From positions 1,302,001 through 1,366,000 of the forward strand of contig NZ_JBBKAH010000002.1 of NCBI RefSeq assembly GCF_037652055.1: a stretch of 64,000 nt of DNA, in the 5' to 3' direction. Positions 19,928 through 28,366 of the stretch are shown here, in pieces. Numbering within the stretch: the stretch's first letter is position 1; every line of letters starts with the position of its first letter. This DNA is from Pelagibius sp037652055 (GTDB lineage: Bacteria; Pseudomonadota; Alphaproteobacteria; Kiloniellales; Kiloniellaceae). Both the position numbers and the translations under genes were made by a program. A model generated the notes under the pieces. That model saw nothing but the letters and a program-made list of their open reading frames with translations, ran no database searches and was not told the origin of the DNA.

Positions 19928-21816
19928 CGGCGCACCGCCGGATTGGTCTCCAGCGCGCGTTTCTGGGCGGCGATACGGAACTGGGCGTTTGCGGCGCCGT
20001 AGCCGCGGTAGCCGCCGCGCCGTTCGACGATCTCGAAGAAGAAGCCTTCGCCGTAGTTGGGCCCGTAGAGCTGGAAGTACTCGCCGTGCTCGTCGCGGTC
20101 GTAGAGGATGTTGGCGGCCTTCAGGCGGTCCAGCAGGTCGGCGTCGAGGGCGAAGCGTGCTTCCAGATCGTCGTAGTAATTGGGCGAGATCGCCAGCGGC
20201 GTGAAGCCGTTCTTCGCCAGCTGTGCGGCGGTGGCGAAGATATTGCCGGTCTTGAAGGCGAGGTGCTGGACGGCGGAGCCAAAGCTCTCGGTAATGAAGC
20301 GTCCGGCCAGGGTCTTGCGATTCTCGGCACCGTTGAGCGTGATGCGCAGGCTGCCCTCGGCGTTCTCGATGACCTGGCTGCGCACCAGGCCGGCGGGGTC
20401 GACGACGTCGACCATCGGTGTTTTATGGGTCCTGAAGATCGCGGTGTAGAACAGCAGCCAAGTCAGCATCTCCTCGTAGTTCATCGTCTGGGCGATGTGG
20501 TCGACGGCTATGAGGCCGGCGTCCGTCGACGCCTCCGGATCGTCCATCGACTCGAACTCGATCTCCCACACCCGGCCGAGATCGCTGCGGTCGTCGATGA
20601 AGTGCATGATGCCGCCGCCGACCCCGCGGATGGCGGGGATCTTCAACTCGCCGGGGCCGACCGGCTGATCGAAGAGGCTGGCGCCGAGCGTGCGGGCGCG
20701 CTCCACCGTGGCGGCGGCATCCTCGACCTTCAGGCCCAGGTCGCAGACGCTGGTGCCGTGCACCAGGTAGGAGGAGTGGGCGAAGCCCTCGCGCTCGGTG
20801 TTGATCACGATGTTGATGCCGCCCTGACGCCACAGTTCGACGTCCTTGGCGATGTGGCGGCCGGCGCGGCGGAAGCCCAGGGCGCGCAGCAGGTTGCCGA
20901 GTTCGTCACCTTCGCGCTCGTCGGCGGCGAACTCGATGAACTCGATGCCGGAGACCGGCACCCGGTCCGGCATGGCCGGCACCGAGATGGCGATGCCGGG
21001 CTCCCGACGTTTCACCCGGTCCATCAGGTAGAGCAGCGAGCGGTGGCCGTCGACGGAGATGGTCTTAGGCGAGCCGCCGCGGAACTGGTCGTTGAAGATT
21101 TCGAGCGAAACCACGCCGTCGTAGCCGGTGGCGGCGACCGCCTGCATGAAGCCGGTGACATCCAGGTCGCCCTCGCCCGGCATGTTGCGGAAGTGGCGGC
21201 TCCAATACAGCAGATCCATGTCGATGCGCGGCGCATCGGCCAGCTGCACGAAGAAGATGCGGTCGCCTGGGATGGAGCGGATGGAATCCGGGTCGAGGTC
21301 GCGCGCCAGGGTATGGAAGGAATCGAGGATGAGGCCGATATTCGGATGATCGGCGCGGCGCACGATCTCCCAGGCGTCGCGGTGGTCGCTGACGTGGCGG
21401 CCCCAGGCCAGCGCCTCGTAGCCGATGCGGATGCCGCGCGCGGCGGCGCGTTCGCCGAGTTCGGCGAAGTCGGCGGCGGCGCGGTCGATGCCGCCGAGCG
21501 ACAGCGACGAGACGTTGGAGCAAACCAGCATGAGCTCTGCGCCCAGCTCGCCCATCAGGTCGAACTTGCGCTCGGCCCGTTCGAAAGCGCGGTCGCGTTG
21601 CGGCTCCGGCATGCCCTCGAAGTCGCGGAACGGCTGGAACAGCATGATTTCCAGCCTGTGGTCGCGCACCAGCTGGCCCGCCTCGCGCGGCGAGCCGTCG
21701 AAGGCGAGAAAGTCGTTCTCGAAGATCTCGATGCCGTCGAAGCCGGCAGCGGCAATGGCGGCCAGCTTCTCCTCGAAGTCTCCTGAGATCGAAACGGTCG
21801 CGATGGAGCTACGCAT
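19924..21816 (-). CDS. quiC: 3-dehydroshikimate dehydratase fused to HPPD-like domain
   Basis: A 630-aa two-domain enzyme of the QuiC1 type. The N-terminal TIM barrel (about 1-280) converts 3-dehydroshikimate to protocatechuate; its metal ligands appear as Glu in GYEALAWG, Asp in LILDSFHTL, Gln in FFVQLADA and Glu in VSLEIFND. The C-terminal half (about 290-630) is a vicinal-oxygen-chelate unit like 4-hydroxyphenylpyruvate dioxygenase, with His in AVDHIAQT, His in VQHLAFKT and Glu in FFFEIVERR. This fusion is known in Pseudomonas. It leads from quinate/shikimate to protocatechuate and the beta-ketoadipate route. The aroE-like gene lies 39 bases upstream in the same direction. Confidence 0.92.
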   Translation of the reverse strand: MRSSIATVSISGDFEEKLAAIAAAGFDGIEIFENDFLAFDGSPREAGQLVRDHRLEIMLFQPFRDFEGMPEPQRDRAFERAERKFDLMGELGAELMLVCSNVSSLSLGGIDRAAADFAELGERAAARGIRIGYEALAWGRHVSDHRDAWEIVRRADHPNIGLILDSFHTLARDLDPDSIRSIPGDRIFFVQLADAPRIDMDLLYWSRHFRNMPGEGDLDVTGFMQAVAATGYDGVVSLEIFNDQFRGGSPKTISVDGHRSLLYLMDRVKRREPGIAISVPAMPDRVPVSGIEFIEFAADEREGDELGNLLRALGFRRAGRHIAKDVELWRQGGINIVINTEREGFAHSSYLVHGTSVCDLGLKVEDAAATVERARTLGASLFDQPVGPGELKIPAIRGVGGGIMHFIDDRSDLGRVWEIEFESMDDPEASTDAGLIAVDHIAQTMNYEEMLTWLLFYTAIFRTHKTPMVDVVDPAGLVRSQVIENAEGSLRITLNGAENRKTLAGRFITESFGSAVQHLAFKTGNIFATAAQLAKNGFTPLAISPNYYDDLEARFALDADLLDRLKAANILYDRDEHGEYFQLYGPNYGEGFFFEIVERRGGYRGYGAANAQFRIAAQKRALETNPAVRR

Positions 21817-21855
21817 AGGTCCCTTTCCGCGGAAGTCGTTAGAGGGCGGCGCTAT

Positions 21856-22767
21856 TCACGCTTGCGGTCCCGCACCGGACTCGCCCAGAAGGCGGCGCAG
21901 TTGTGTCGGATCGACCGGGCAGTCCGCGAAGAGCCGCCAGGCGTCGACACCCTGGTGGAAGAACAGCTCGTAGCCGCTGATGATCGTGCGGCCCTCGGCG
22001 GCGGCCTCGGTCAGGAACTGCGTGTCGAGCGGCGTGTAGACGGCATCGAAGGCCCAGCCGGGGCCGCCCATCCGCGCTCTCGGCAGCGGCGTTCCCCCGT
22101 ATCCGACCATGCCGACCGGCGTGCAGTTGATGACGCCGTCGATCCTGTCCGGCAACCCTTCCACGCTGTCCGCGAGGGTTACCGGCAGCCCCGGCGCGGC
22201 GGCGCCCAGGCGCGCTTCCAGATCCGCGGCCTTGGCGCGGTCCAGATCGACGATGCACAGCGCTTGCACACCGAGTTTGAGCAGGCCGAAAGCCACCGCC
22301 TTGCCCACCCCGCCGGCGCCGAACAGCCCGACGCGGCCGGCGCCGTCCGTGCCGCGGACCTGGCGGTAGGCGGCGATGAAGCCGCTGTAATCGGTGTTGA
22401 AACCGTGCGCCCCGTCCGGTTCGAAGATCACGGTGTTGATGGCCCCCATGGCGCGGACCAGCGGATCCTCGACGCGGACTCGGCGCGCTGCCTTTTCTTT
22501 GTAGGGATAGGTAATGTTGAGCCCGCGATAGCCGTCCGCCTCACATCGCGCGAAGAGATCGTCGAAGCCGAGGCCGATCTCGCGCGGCACGAGACGCTCG
22601 TAACTGACGGCGATGCCGGCGAGCTGACCGGCCAGGCTATGCAGCAGCGGCGCTTTCGAGTGGGCGATGTTGTCGCCGATCAGCCCGAGCTTCAGGGGCG
22701 GCGCGCCTGCACGGGAGCTCTTGCGCTCAGGCCGCAGGCCCTTGCCGCGCTCATCGCTTTTCAACAT
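21856..22767 (-). CDS. Shikimate/quinate 5-dehydrogenase (AroE family)
   Basis: A 303-aa NAD(P)-dependent dehydrogenase of the AroE/YdiB family. The substrate domain has KLGLIGDNIAHSKAPLLHS, LNITYPYKEKAAR with the catalytic Lys, and AINTVIFEPDG; the nucleotide domain has GAGGVGKAVAFGLL followed by IVDLDRAKA, whose acidic residue after the second strand suggests NAD rather than NADP. The first 25 residues are a charged extension, so the true start may be later. It sits between quiC and a TetR gene beside a TRAP transporter, so catabolic oxidation of quinate/shikimate is likelier than biosynthesis. It overlaps the TetR gene by 17 bases. Confidence 0.88.
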   Translation of the reverse strand: MLKSDERGKGLRPERKSSRAGAPPLKLGLIGDNIAHSKAPLLHSLAGQLAGIAVSYERLVPREIGLGFDDLFARCEADGYRGLNITYPYKEKAARRVRVEDPLVRAMGAINTVIFEPDGAHGFNTDYSGFIAAYRQVRGTDGAGRVGLFGAGGVGKAVAFGLLKLGVQALCIVDLDRAKAADLEARLGAAAPGLPVTLADSVEGLPDRIDGVINCTPVGMVGYGGTPLPRARMGGPGWAFDAVYTPLDTQFLTEAAAEGRTIISGYELFFHQGVDAWRLFADCPVDPTQLRRLLGESGAGPQA

Positions 22768-23407
22768 GCCGCACGATCATATCGACGATGCCTTCGCGCA
22801 GCGAAGCCAGCGACTGCGGTGAAGCCAGGTCGCGCTTGAAGATGCTGGAGAAGGTCGAACGGTTGGAAACGTTGAAGAAGCAGAGCGCGCTGATCTTCCA
22901 GTGCAGTTCGATGGGGTCGATGCCTGCGCGGAAAGCCCCCTCGCGCACCCCGCGCTCCAGCAGGCGGCCGATGGCGTCGATCGCCGCGAGGTTCAGCTTC
23001 CGGATCGCGGAGGACTGCGCCAGGTACTCCGCGTGGTGGATGTTCTCGATCATGACGAGGCGGATGAAGTCCTCGTTACTGTTGTGGTGGTCGAAGGTGA
23101 AACGGACCAGCCGCTCCAGCGCCGCCACCGGCTCCAGGTCATCAAGATGCAGATCCGCCTCGAAGTGACGCACCTTGCTGTAGGCGGCCTCCAGCACACG
23201 GAGATAGAGGCCTTCCTTGCTCTCGAAGTAGTAGTAGATCATCCGCTTGCTGCACTTTGTCTTCGCGGCGATCTCGTCGATCCGCGCGCCCGAGAGTCCG
23301 CGGTGGGCGAATTCTTCGGTCGCTACCTCAATGATGTTGCGCCTTGTCCCTTCCGGGTCGTTGGTCCGACCCGTTGCGGCGCCCTTCTTCATCGTTTCGA
23401 CGGCCAT
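22751..23407 (-). CDS. TetR-family regulator of the quinate/shikimate module
   Basis: A 218-aa TetR regulator. The helix-turn-helix lies at about residues 15-65 (RRNIIEVATEEFAHRGLSGA, IDEIAAKTKCSKRMIYYYFE) and the C-terminal ligand domain follows. ATG at 23407 was chosen; longer frames run up to 23542 but lack family similarity. It is divergent from the TRAP transporter and co-directional with aroE and quiC, whose start it overlaps. The palindrome AACTAGTT at 23548-23555 in the divergent gap is a plausible binding site. The ligand is probably a hydroaromatic acid, by inference. Confidence 0.87.
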   Translation of the reverse strand: MAVETMKKGAATGRTNDPEGTRRNIIEVATEEFAHRGLSGARIDEIAAKTKCSKRMIYYYFESKEGLYLRVLEAAYSKVRHFEADLHLDDLEPVAALERLVRFTFDHHNSNEDFIRLVMIENIHHAEYLAQSSAIRKLNLAAIDAIGRLLERGVREGAFRAGIDPIELHWKISALCFFNVSNRSTFSSIFKRDLASPQSLASLREGIVDMIVRHVEKR

Positions 23408-23535
23408 TCCTTTGTCCCTCAACTGAACCCCAAACAGTCGTGCCGACTTTAGAGGCGGCGCCGCACCAAGCCCAGTAGCGATCGCCAGTCTGGACAGCCG
23501 GGCCCGTCCCCCGGCAGGCCCAGGAACGAGGACCA

Positions 23536-23565
23536 TTGACATAAACTAACTAGTTCGTCCATTCT
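23536..23565. promoter_or_regulatory. Promoter with TetR-type operator before the TRAP genes
   Basis: TTGACA (23536-23541) is followed by the near-palindrome ACTAACTAGTTCGT (23545-23558, perfect core AACTAGTT), which would overlap the spacer before a weak -10 (CATTCT, 23560-23565). TetR repressors commonly bind such AACTAGTT-centred sites. Binding there would block the TRAP promoter. Confidence 0.5.
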
Positions 23566-23624
23566 TCCTTTCAAAGGCGGGCATGGCAAGTCCGTTCGAC
23601 CCGCCGCCATAGGGAGGAATGACC

Positions 23625-24626
23625 ATGAATTCAGCTGTTTCACGGCGCTTTGCGCTGTTCCTGGGCGTGGCGCTGGGCGCCGGGGCCCTGACCGCCGGCG
23701 TCGCGAGCGGTGCCGCCGCGCAGGACAAGCCCGTCCTCAAGTTCGCGGCAGTGTTCAGCGACACGGACATCCGCGCCGACGCCATGCGCCAGCTTGGCGA
23801 GGCGCTGTCCGGCGACTTCACTTTCCAGCCGCACTTCGGCGCCACCCTCTTCAAACAGGGCACAGAGCTGGTGGCCCTGCAGCGCGGCAACCTGGAAACC
23901 GGCATCGTCGCACCGCAGGACATCGCCAAGCAGCTGCCGTCCTGGTCGATCCTGACCGCCGCCTATCTGTTCCGCGACGCGGGCCATCTCAAGCAGTTCT
24001 TCGAGAGCGAGGCCGGCCAGGAAATGAAGGCCATGGCCGAGGAAAAGCTCGGTATTCACATCATCGCGCCCGTCTACTTTGGCGCGCGGCAGGTCAACCT
24101 CAAGCCGGAGAAGACCATCGAGACCCCGGCCGACATGGCCGGCATCAAGCTGCGCATGCCCGGCGGCGACGCCTGGCAGTTCCTCGGTAGCGCGCTCGGC
24201 GCGAACCCGACGCCGATGGCCTACTCGGAGGTCTACACCGGCCTGCAGACCGGTGCCATCGACGGTCAGGACAATCCCTTGCCGAACGACTACAACATGA
24301 AGTTCTACGAGGTGACGTCGCAGATCGTGCTGACCAGCCACCTGATCGGCTACGATCTCTTCGCCGTTTCCGGCGAGACCTGGAAGGCGCTTTCCGACGA
24401 ACAGCGTCGAACGCTTGAAAGCGAAGTCGAGAAGGCAGTCGACTGGAGCACCCAGAAGCATCTCGACGAGGAAGCCCGCCTTGTCCAGTTTTTCAAGAAC
24501 GAGGGGCTGAAGGTCTACGAGCCGGACCTCGATGCCTTCCGCAGGCACGCTCAGCAGATGTACCTGGAGTCCGATTTTGCCAAGGACTGGCCGGAGGGCA
24601 TGCTGGACAAGATTAACGCCCTCTAA
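23625..24626 (+). CDS. TRAP transporter substrate-binding protein (DctP-like)
   Basis: A 333-aa periplasmic binding protein of the TRAP DctP family. The signal peptide (RRFALFLGVALGAGALTAGV, cleavage after AAA near residue 33) is followed by mature LKFAAVFSDTD, and the diagnostic carboxylate-binding region GIKLRMPGGDAWQFLGSALG then YTGLQTGAIDGQDNP is intact. ATG at 23625 is 7 bases from AGGGAGG; an ATG at 23619 is too close to it. It is surrounded by quinate/shikimate catabolic genes and controlled by the divergent TetR region, so quinate, shikimate or dehydroshikimate is the likely ligand. Confidence 0.9.
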   Translation: MNSAVSRRFALFLGVALGAGALTAGVASGAAAQDKPVLKFAAVFSDTDIRADAMRQLGEALSGDFTFQPHFGATLFKQGTELVALQRGNLETGIVAPQDIAKQLPSWSILTAAYLFRDAGHLKQFFESEAGQEMKAMAEEKLGIHIIAPVYFGARQVNLKPEKTIETPADMAGIKLRMPGGDAWQFLGSALGANPTPMAYSEVYTGLQTGAIDGQDNPLPNDYNMKFYEVTSQIVLTSHLIGYDLFAVSGETWKALSDEQRRTLESEVEKAVDWSTQKHLDEEARLVQFFKNEGLKVYEPDLDAFRRHAQQMYLESDFAKDWPEGMLDKINAL

Positions 24627-24768
24627 GGAAAGAGGCTCGCCGCAGCGTTGCTGTGAAAGCCGCCGTGCTATGGAAGCTGTCGCGGAGTCCGCGTGAAGCA
24701 CGTCTTGCCGAGCGGCAGGATCACGCGGCCCGGACGGCGTCGCCGCGTCGCGTAGGGAGACTGCGGGA

Positions 24769-25284
24769 ATGAGGGGCAGGCTCTTAAAGCTGGCAGGCTG
24801 GCTGCGCCGCCGCGCCGAAAACATCGCGGCGGCGCTGTTGGCGGTGGTCTTCGTCTCCTTCATCCTGCAGATCGTCTTCCGCTATGTGCTCGGCTGGCCG
24901 GTCGGCTGGACCCTGGAGGTCAGCACCCTCGCCTGGATGTGGCTGGTGCTCTGGGGGGCCGCCTTCGTGGTGCGCGAACGCGACGAGATCCGTTTCGACA
25001 TCCTCTTCAGCACGGTCTCTCCGCGCCTGCGCCGCGGCTTCGTCGTGATCGCGGGTGTGGTCCTGGCCGGGGTGTTCGCGATCTCCCTGCCCGCCGTGGT
25101 GGACTACGTGACCTTCATGCGGGTTGAGAGCGTTTCCTACATCGACCTGCGCCTCGACTACGCCTTCTCCATCTACATTCTCTTCGCCCTCGCCGTGATC
25201 GGGCGTTGCCTCTACCGGATCGGAGCGGCGCTGCAGGGGAAGTCACCCGAGACGGCCGACCTCGCTCTCCATAGGGAAGAATAG
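24769..25284 (+). CDS. TRAP transporter small permease (DctQ-like)
   Basis: A 171-aa membrane protein with four predicted helices: AALLAVVFVSFILQIVFRYV, VSTLAWMWLVLWGAAFVV, a helix after GFVVIAGVVLAGVFAI, and FSIYILFALAVIGRCLYRI. The RERDEIRFDIL loop after helix 2 is typical of DctQ. It begins 142 bases after the binding-protein stop and ends 5 bases before the large permease. It forms the membrane unit with DctM and uses the sodium gradient. Confidence 0.87.
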   Translation: MRGRLLKLAGWLRRRAENIAAALLAVVFVSFILQIVFRYVLGWPVGWTLEVSTLAWMWLVLWGAAFVVRERDEIRFDILFSTVSPRLRRGFVVIAGVVLAGVFAISLPAVVDYVTFMRVESVSYIDLRLDYAFSIYILFALAVIGRCLYRIGAALQGKSPETADLALHREE

Positions 25285-25289
25285 CGCCG

Positions 25290-26582
25290 GTGAGCCCCTT
25301 TTCCGTCTGCCTCATGGCGATCGTCGCCCTTGCGATCCTGGGGCTGCCGGTCGGCTACGCGATGATCGCCGGCTCGATCGTCTATCTGCTGGTCGCCGGG
25401 CAGGACCTCAGCATTGCCGCCGAGCAGCTGCTGCAAGGGCTGCGCGGCAGCTTCGTGCTGCTCGCGATTCCGCTGTTCATCATGTCCGCCGAGCTGATGA
25501 ACGTCGGCAGCCTGTCCAACCGCCTGCTGCACTTCTGCAATGCCATCGTCGGCCGCTTCAGGGGCGGCCTGGGGCACGTGAACGTGGTGCAGAGCGTGAT
25601 CTTCGCCGGCATGTCGGGCTCGGCCATCGCCGATGCCGCCGGCGTGGGCCGGCTGATCATCAGCCTGATGACCCGCGAGGGGCGCTACACCCGCAGCTAT
25701 GCGGCGGCTATCACCGCAGCGTCGGCGGTGGTCGGGCCGATCATTCCACCGTCCATTCCCATGGTGCTCTTCGCCTTGGTCTCCGATGCCTCCATCGGAT
25801 ACCTCTTCCTGGGCGGCGCGGTGCCGGGGCTACTCATGGCGGCGGCGCTGATGGCCCTGAACAGCGCCATGGCGCGGCTGCGCGGCTTTCCCGTCGAAGA
25901 AGCGGTGCCGCTGCGGGCGGTGCCCCGAATCACGTTCCGCGCCTTCCCGGCCCTGATGATGCCGGTCATCCTGCTCGGCGGCATCTACGGCGGCATCACC
26001 ACGCCGACCGAGGCCGCCGCCGTGGCCGCGGCCTACGCATTCCTCATTTCCCTGGTGCTCTACCGCGACGTGACCTTCGCGCAGGCCTACGAGGCGGTGC
26101 TGACCAGCGCCCGCTCCAGCGCCTCCATCGGCATCCTCATCGGCGGCGCCCTGGTCTTCAACTACGTGGTCACCATCGAGAACATCCCGGCCGATCTCAG
26201 CGCCTTTCTGGCCGACTACGAGCTCTCGGCGGTGAGCTTTCTGTTGATGGTGAACGTGATTCTGCTGATTCTCGGCTGCTTGCTGGAAGGCATCACCATC
26301 CTGCTGGTCATCGTGCCGATCTTCATCCCGATGGCGCAGGTGCTCGGCATCGACATGGTGCATTTCGGCGTCGTCGTGGTGGTCAACCTGATGATCGGCC
26401 TGATCACGCCGCCCTATGGCCTGCTGCTGTTCGTCGTCGGCAGCGTCGCCGAGGCGCCTCTGCTCGCCATCATCCGCGACGTCCTGCCGTTCCTCGCCGC
26501 GCTGCTCTGCGCGCTGGCAATCATCACTTTTGTGCCCGACGTAGTCCTCTGGCTGCCGCGACTGCTCGGCTACAACGGCTGA
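25290..26582 (+). CDS. TRAP transporter large permease (DctM-like)
   Basis: A 430-aa membrane protein of the DctM family with about 12 helices and the conserved PLFIMSAELMNVG, GMSGSAIADAAGVG, PPSIPMVLFA and GIYGGITTPTEAAAVAAAYA blocks, the last forming part of the substrate/sodium site. The start is GTG at 25290. It carries the transport pathway of the TRAP system and is followed 10 bases later by the dehydroquinase gene, so transport and catabolism share one message. Confidence 0.91.
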   Translation: MSPFSVCLMAIVALAILGLPVGYAMIAGSIVYLLVAGQDLSIAAEQLLQGLRGSFVLLAIPLFIMSAELMNVGSLSNRLLHFCNAIVGRFRGGLGHVNVVQSVIFAGMSGSAIADAAGVGRLIISLMTREGRYTRSYAAAITAASAVVGPIIPPSIPMVLFALVSDASIGYLFLGGAVPGLLMAAALMALNSAMARLRGFPVEEAVPLRAVPRITFRAFPALMMPVILLGGIYGGITTPTEAAAVAAAYAFLISLVLYRDVTFAQAYEAVLTSARSSASIGILIGGALVFNYVVTIENIPADLSAFLADYELSAVSFLLMVNVILLILGCLLEGITILLVIVPIFIPMAQVLGIDMVHFGVVVVVNLMIGLITPPYGLLLFVVGSVAEAPLLAIIRDVLPFLAALLCALAIITFVPDVVLWLPRLLGYNG

Positions 26583-26592
26583 AGGAGCTCCC

Positions 26593-27027
26593 ATGGCAAA
26601 GCCCGTCTTCGTCCTGAATGGACCCAATCTGAATCGCCTCGGCACCCGCGAGCCGCAGATCTACGGCACCACGACCCTGGCCGACATTGAGGCGCTGTGC
26701 CGTGCGGCGGTCCCCGAACTCGCCATCGACTTCCGGCAAACCAACCTGGAGGGCGAGATCATCGCGTGGATCCACGAGGCCATCGACGATGCCGCCGCCA
26801 TCGTCATCAACCCCGCCGCCTGGTCCTTTACCTCCATCGCGCTGCTCGACGCGCTGAAGATGTTTCCCGGCCCCATCGTCGAGGTCCACATCTCGAACAT
26901 CCACAAGCGGGAAGCCCATTACCACCACTCCTACGTCTCGCTGGTCGCCACGGCGGTCATCGCCGGCCTGGGGGCCGAGGGCTACGGGGCGGCGGTGCGG
27001 GCGATCCCGGCCTTGCTTCGGCCGTAG
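26593..27027 (+). CDS. aroQ: Type II 3-dehydroquinate dehydratase, atypical active site
   Basis: A 144-aa type II dehydroquinase, which interconverts 3-dehydroquinate and 3-dehydroshikimate. N-terminal GPNLNRLGTREPQIYG supplies Arg19 and the catalytic Tyr24; Asn73, His99 (EVHISN) and Arg106 (HKRE) match the family active site. The block normally read NPG-x-x-THTS is NPAAWSFTS here: the His equivalent to M. tuberculosis His81 is Phe79, and the flanking GA/G is AA. GGAGC precedes the ATG. It lies in the TRAP operon and complements quiC and the dehydrogenase, so it is probably the catabolic copy for quinate. Confidence 0.88.
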   Translation: MAKPVFVLNGPNLNRLGTREPQIYGTTTLADIEALCRAAVPELAIDFRQTNLEGEIIAWIHEAIDDAAAIVINPAAWSFTSIALLDALKMFPGPIVEVHISNIHKREAHYHHSYVSLVATAVIAGLGAEGYGAAVRAIPALLRP

Positions 27028-27086
27028 CCCGGTTCCCGCCGCCAGCCTTGGGGTGATTCCCACCCGGCCGCCTTGCGGTTGTCTGT

Positions 27087-27110
27087 TGTACTTTTTTCAA
27101 AATCAGTACA
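27087..27110. promoter_or_regulatory. Inverted repeat before the PotD-type operon
   Basis: TGTAC (27087-27091) and GTACA (27106-27110) form a short inverted repeat with a T/A-rich 14-base spacer, in the only AT-rich patch of the 189-base gap before the binding-protein gene at 27217. It may mark the promoter or an operator. The arms are short, so confidence is low. Confidence 0.3.
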
Positions 27111-27216
27111 GCATAAGCGCCGTGGCCCGCGCGGCCAGCCAGAGCCGGAATCACCGGCCGACCGCGCCGGCAGCAGGGAAATCAGCGACGCTACGGGGAA
27201 TGGGAGACAGGGAAAC

Positions 27217-28284
27217 ATGGGAAAATTCAATAAGTTGGCTTCCGCGCTGCTGACCGGCGCGGCGGTCCTGACGCTGGCCGGCACGGCCCCGGGGGCGGCC
27301 TGGGCGGCGGGCAAGATCGTGATCTCCAACTGGGACGGCTACATGCCGGCCGACATGCTGGAGCGCTTCACCGCGGAAACCGGCATCGAGGCCGAGCTGG
27401 CGGTGCATGCCACCAACGAGGAGATCATGGGCAAGGTGGTGGCCGGCAAGGGCAAGGGCTACGACGTGCTGTTCGTCTCCTCGCCCTTTGTCGAGGCGCT
27501 GAAGAACCTGGGGCTGGTCGCCGAGCTGGACCACGCGAAGATCCCCAACATGAAGAACCTCTATCCGGAGGCCATGAAGCTGGAATACGACCCCGGCAAC
27601 ACGGTCTCGGTGCCTTACGCCTGGGGCACCACCGGTCTCTGCTACCGCGCCGACCTGGTCAGCGGAACGCCGGACAGCTGGATGGATCTGCTGAAGCCGG
27701 CCGACGCGTTGAAGGGCAAGGTCACCATGCTGTCGACCGACCGCTGGCTGATGGCCGCCGCATTCCTGGCCGAGGGCAAGTCGGTGAACTCCACCGACGA
27801 CGCCGACCTCGCCGCCGCCAAGGACCTGCTGATCGCCGCCAAGAAGGACCTGCTGGCCTACGACGACACCACCTTCTATGCCAAGCTGGTCTCCGGCGAG
27901 GCCTCGCTGGTGCAGGCCTGGGACGGCTGGTGCAACTACGGTATCGCCGAGAACGCCGACATCAAGTACGTCATTCCCCAGGAAGGTTCCGACCTCTGGG
28001 TCGACACCATGGTGGTGACCGCGGCGTCCGAGAACAAGGACGCGGCCATGAAGTTCATCGACTTCATCCTGCAGGCCGACAACGGCGCCTGGGTGCCCGC
28101 CAACATCCTCTACAAGGTACCGAACAAGGCGGCCATGGAGGCACTCGATCCGGCGCTGCTGACGCAGTTCCCCAACCTCGCCATGAGCCCCGAAGACCTG
28201 CTGAAGCAGGAACAGCTGCGCGATCTCGGCCAGGGCCAGAAGGCCTTCTCCAAGACCGTCACTGAAATCCTCGCGTCCAACTAG
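27217..28284 (+). CDS. PotD/PotF-type ABC transporter substrate-binding protein
   Basis: A 355-aa periplasmic protein of the polyamine-binding (PotD) family. The signal peptide (ASALLTGAAVLTLAGTAPGA, cleavage after AWA near residue 30) is followed by KIVISNWDGYMPADMLERF, the usual PotD opening. Later blocks include VPYAWGTTGLCYRADLV and KDAAMKFIDFILQADNGAWV. ATG at 27217 was chosen because it opens on the signal peptide. First gene of an operon that continues through PotBCA-type genes into a glycosyltransferase, cupins and an aldehyde dehydrogenase. The ligand is presumably a polyamine or related cationic compound, not proven. Confidence 0.88.
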   Translation: MGKFNKLASALLTGAAVLTLAGTAPGAAWAAGKIVISNWDGYMPADMLERFTAETGIEAELAVHATNEEIMGKVVAGKGKGYDVLFVSSPFVEALKNLGLVAELDHAKIPNMKNLYPEAMKLEYDPGNTVSVPYAWGTTGLCYRADLVSGTPDSWMDLLKPADALKGKVTMLSTDRWLMAAAFLAEGKSVNSTDDADLAAAKDLLIAAKKDLLAYDDTTFYAKLVSGEASLVQAWDGWCNYGIAENADIKYVIPQEGSDLWVDTMVVTAASENKDAAMKFIDFILQADNGAWVPANILYKVPNKAAMEALDPALLTQFPNLAMSPEDLLKQEQLRDLGQGQKAFSKTVTEILASN

Positions 28285-28306
28285 GTAGGGTAGGACCGGA
28301 CGCAGG

Positions 28307-28348
28307 GCCGCCGCCGCTCCCATCGGTGACCCCGGGAGCGGCGGCGGC
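28307..28348 (+). terminator. Strong hairpin between PotD- and PotB-type genes
   Basis: GCCGCCGCCGCTCCC (28307-28321) pairs perfectly with GGGAGCGGCGGCGGC (28334-28348), a 15-bp stem with a 12-base loop, followed by ATCCTTCC rather than a T-run. It starts 23 bases after the binding-protein stop and ends 19 bases before the permease start. Likely an mRNA-stabilising or partial terminator element raising binding-protein output. Confidence 0.65.
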
Positions 28349-28366
28349 ATCCTTCCGGGAATAACG

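Noticed and set aside
20086..21786. 566-codon plus-strand frame
   Set aside because: Antisense to quiC, whose two domains and active-site residues are clear.
24681..24693. CGCGGAGTCCGCG inverted repeat between the TRAP binding protein and small permease
   Set aside because: Only one base separates the arms, so it cannot form a normal hairpin loop, and short GC palindromes are common here.
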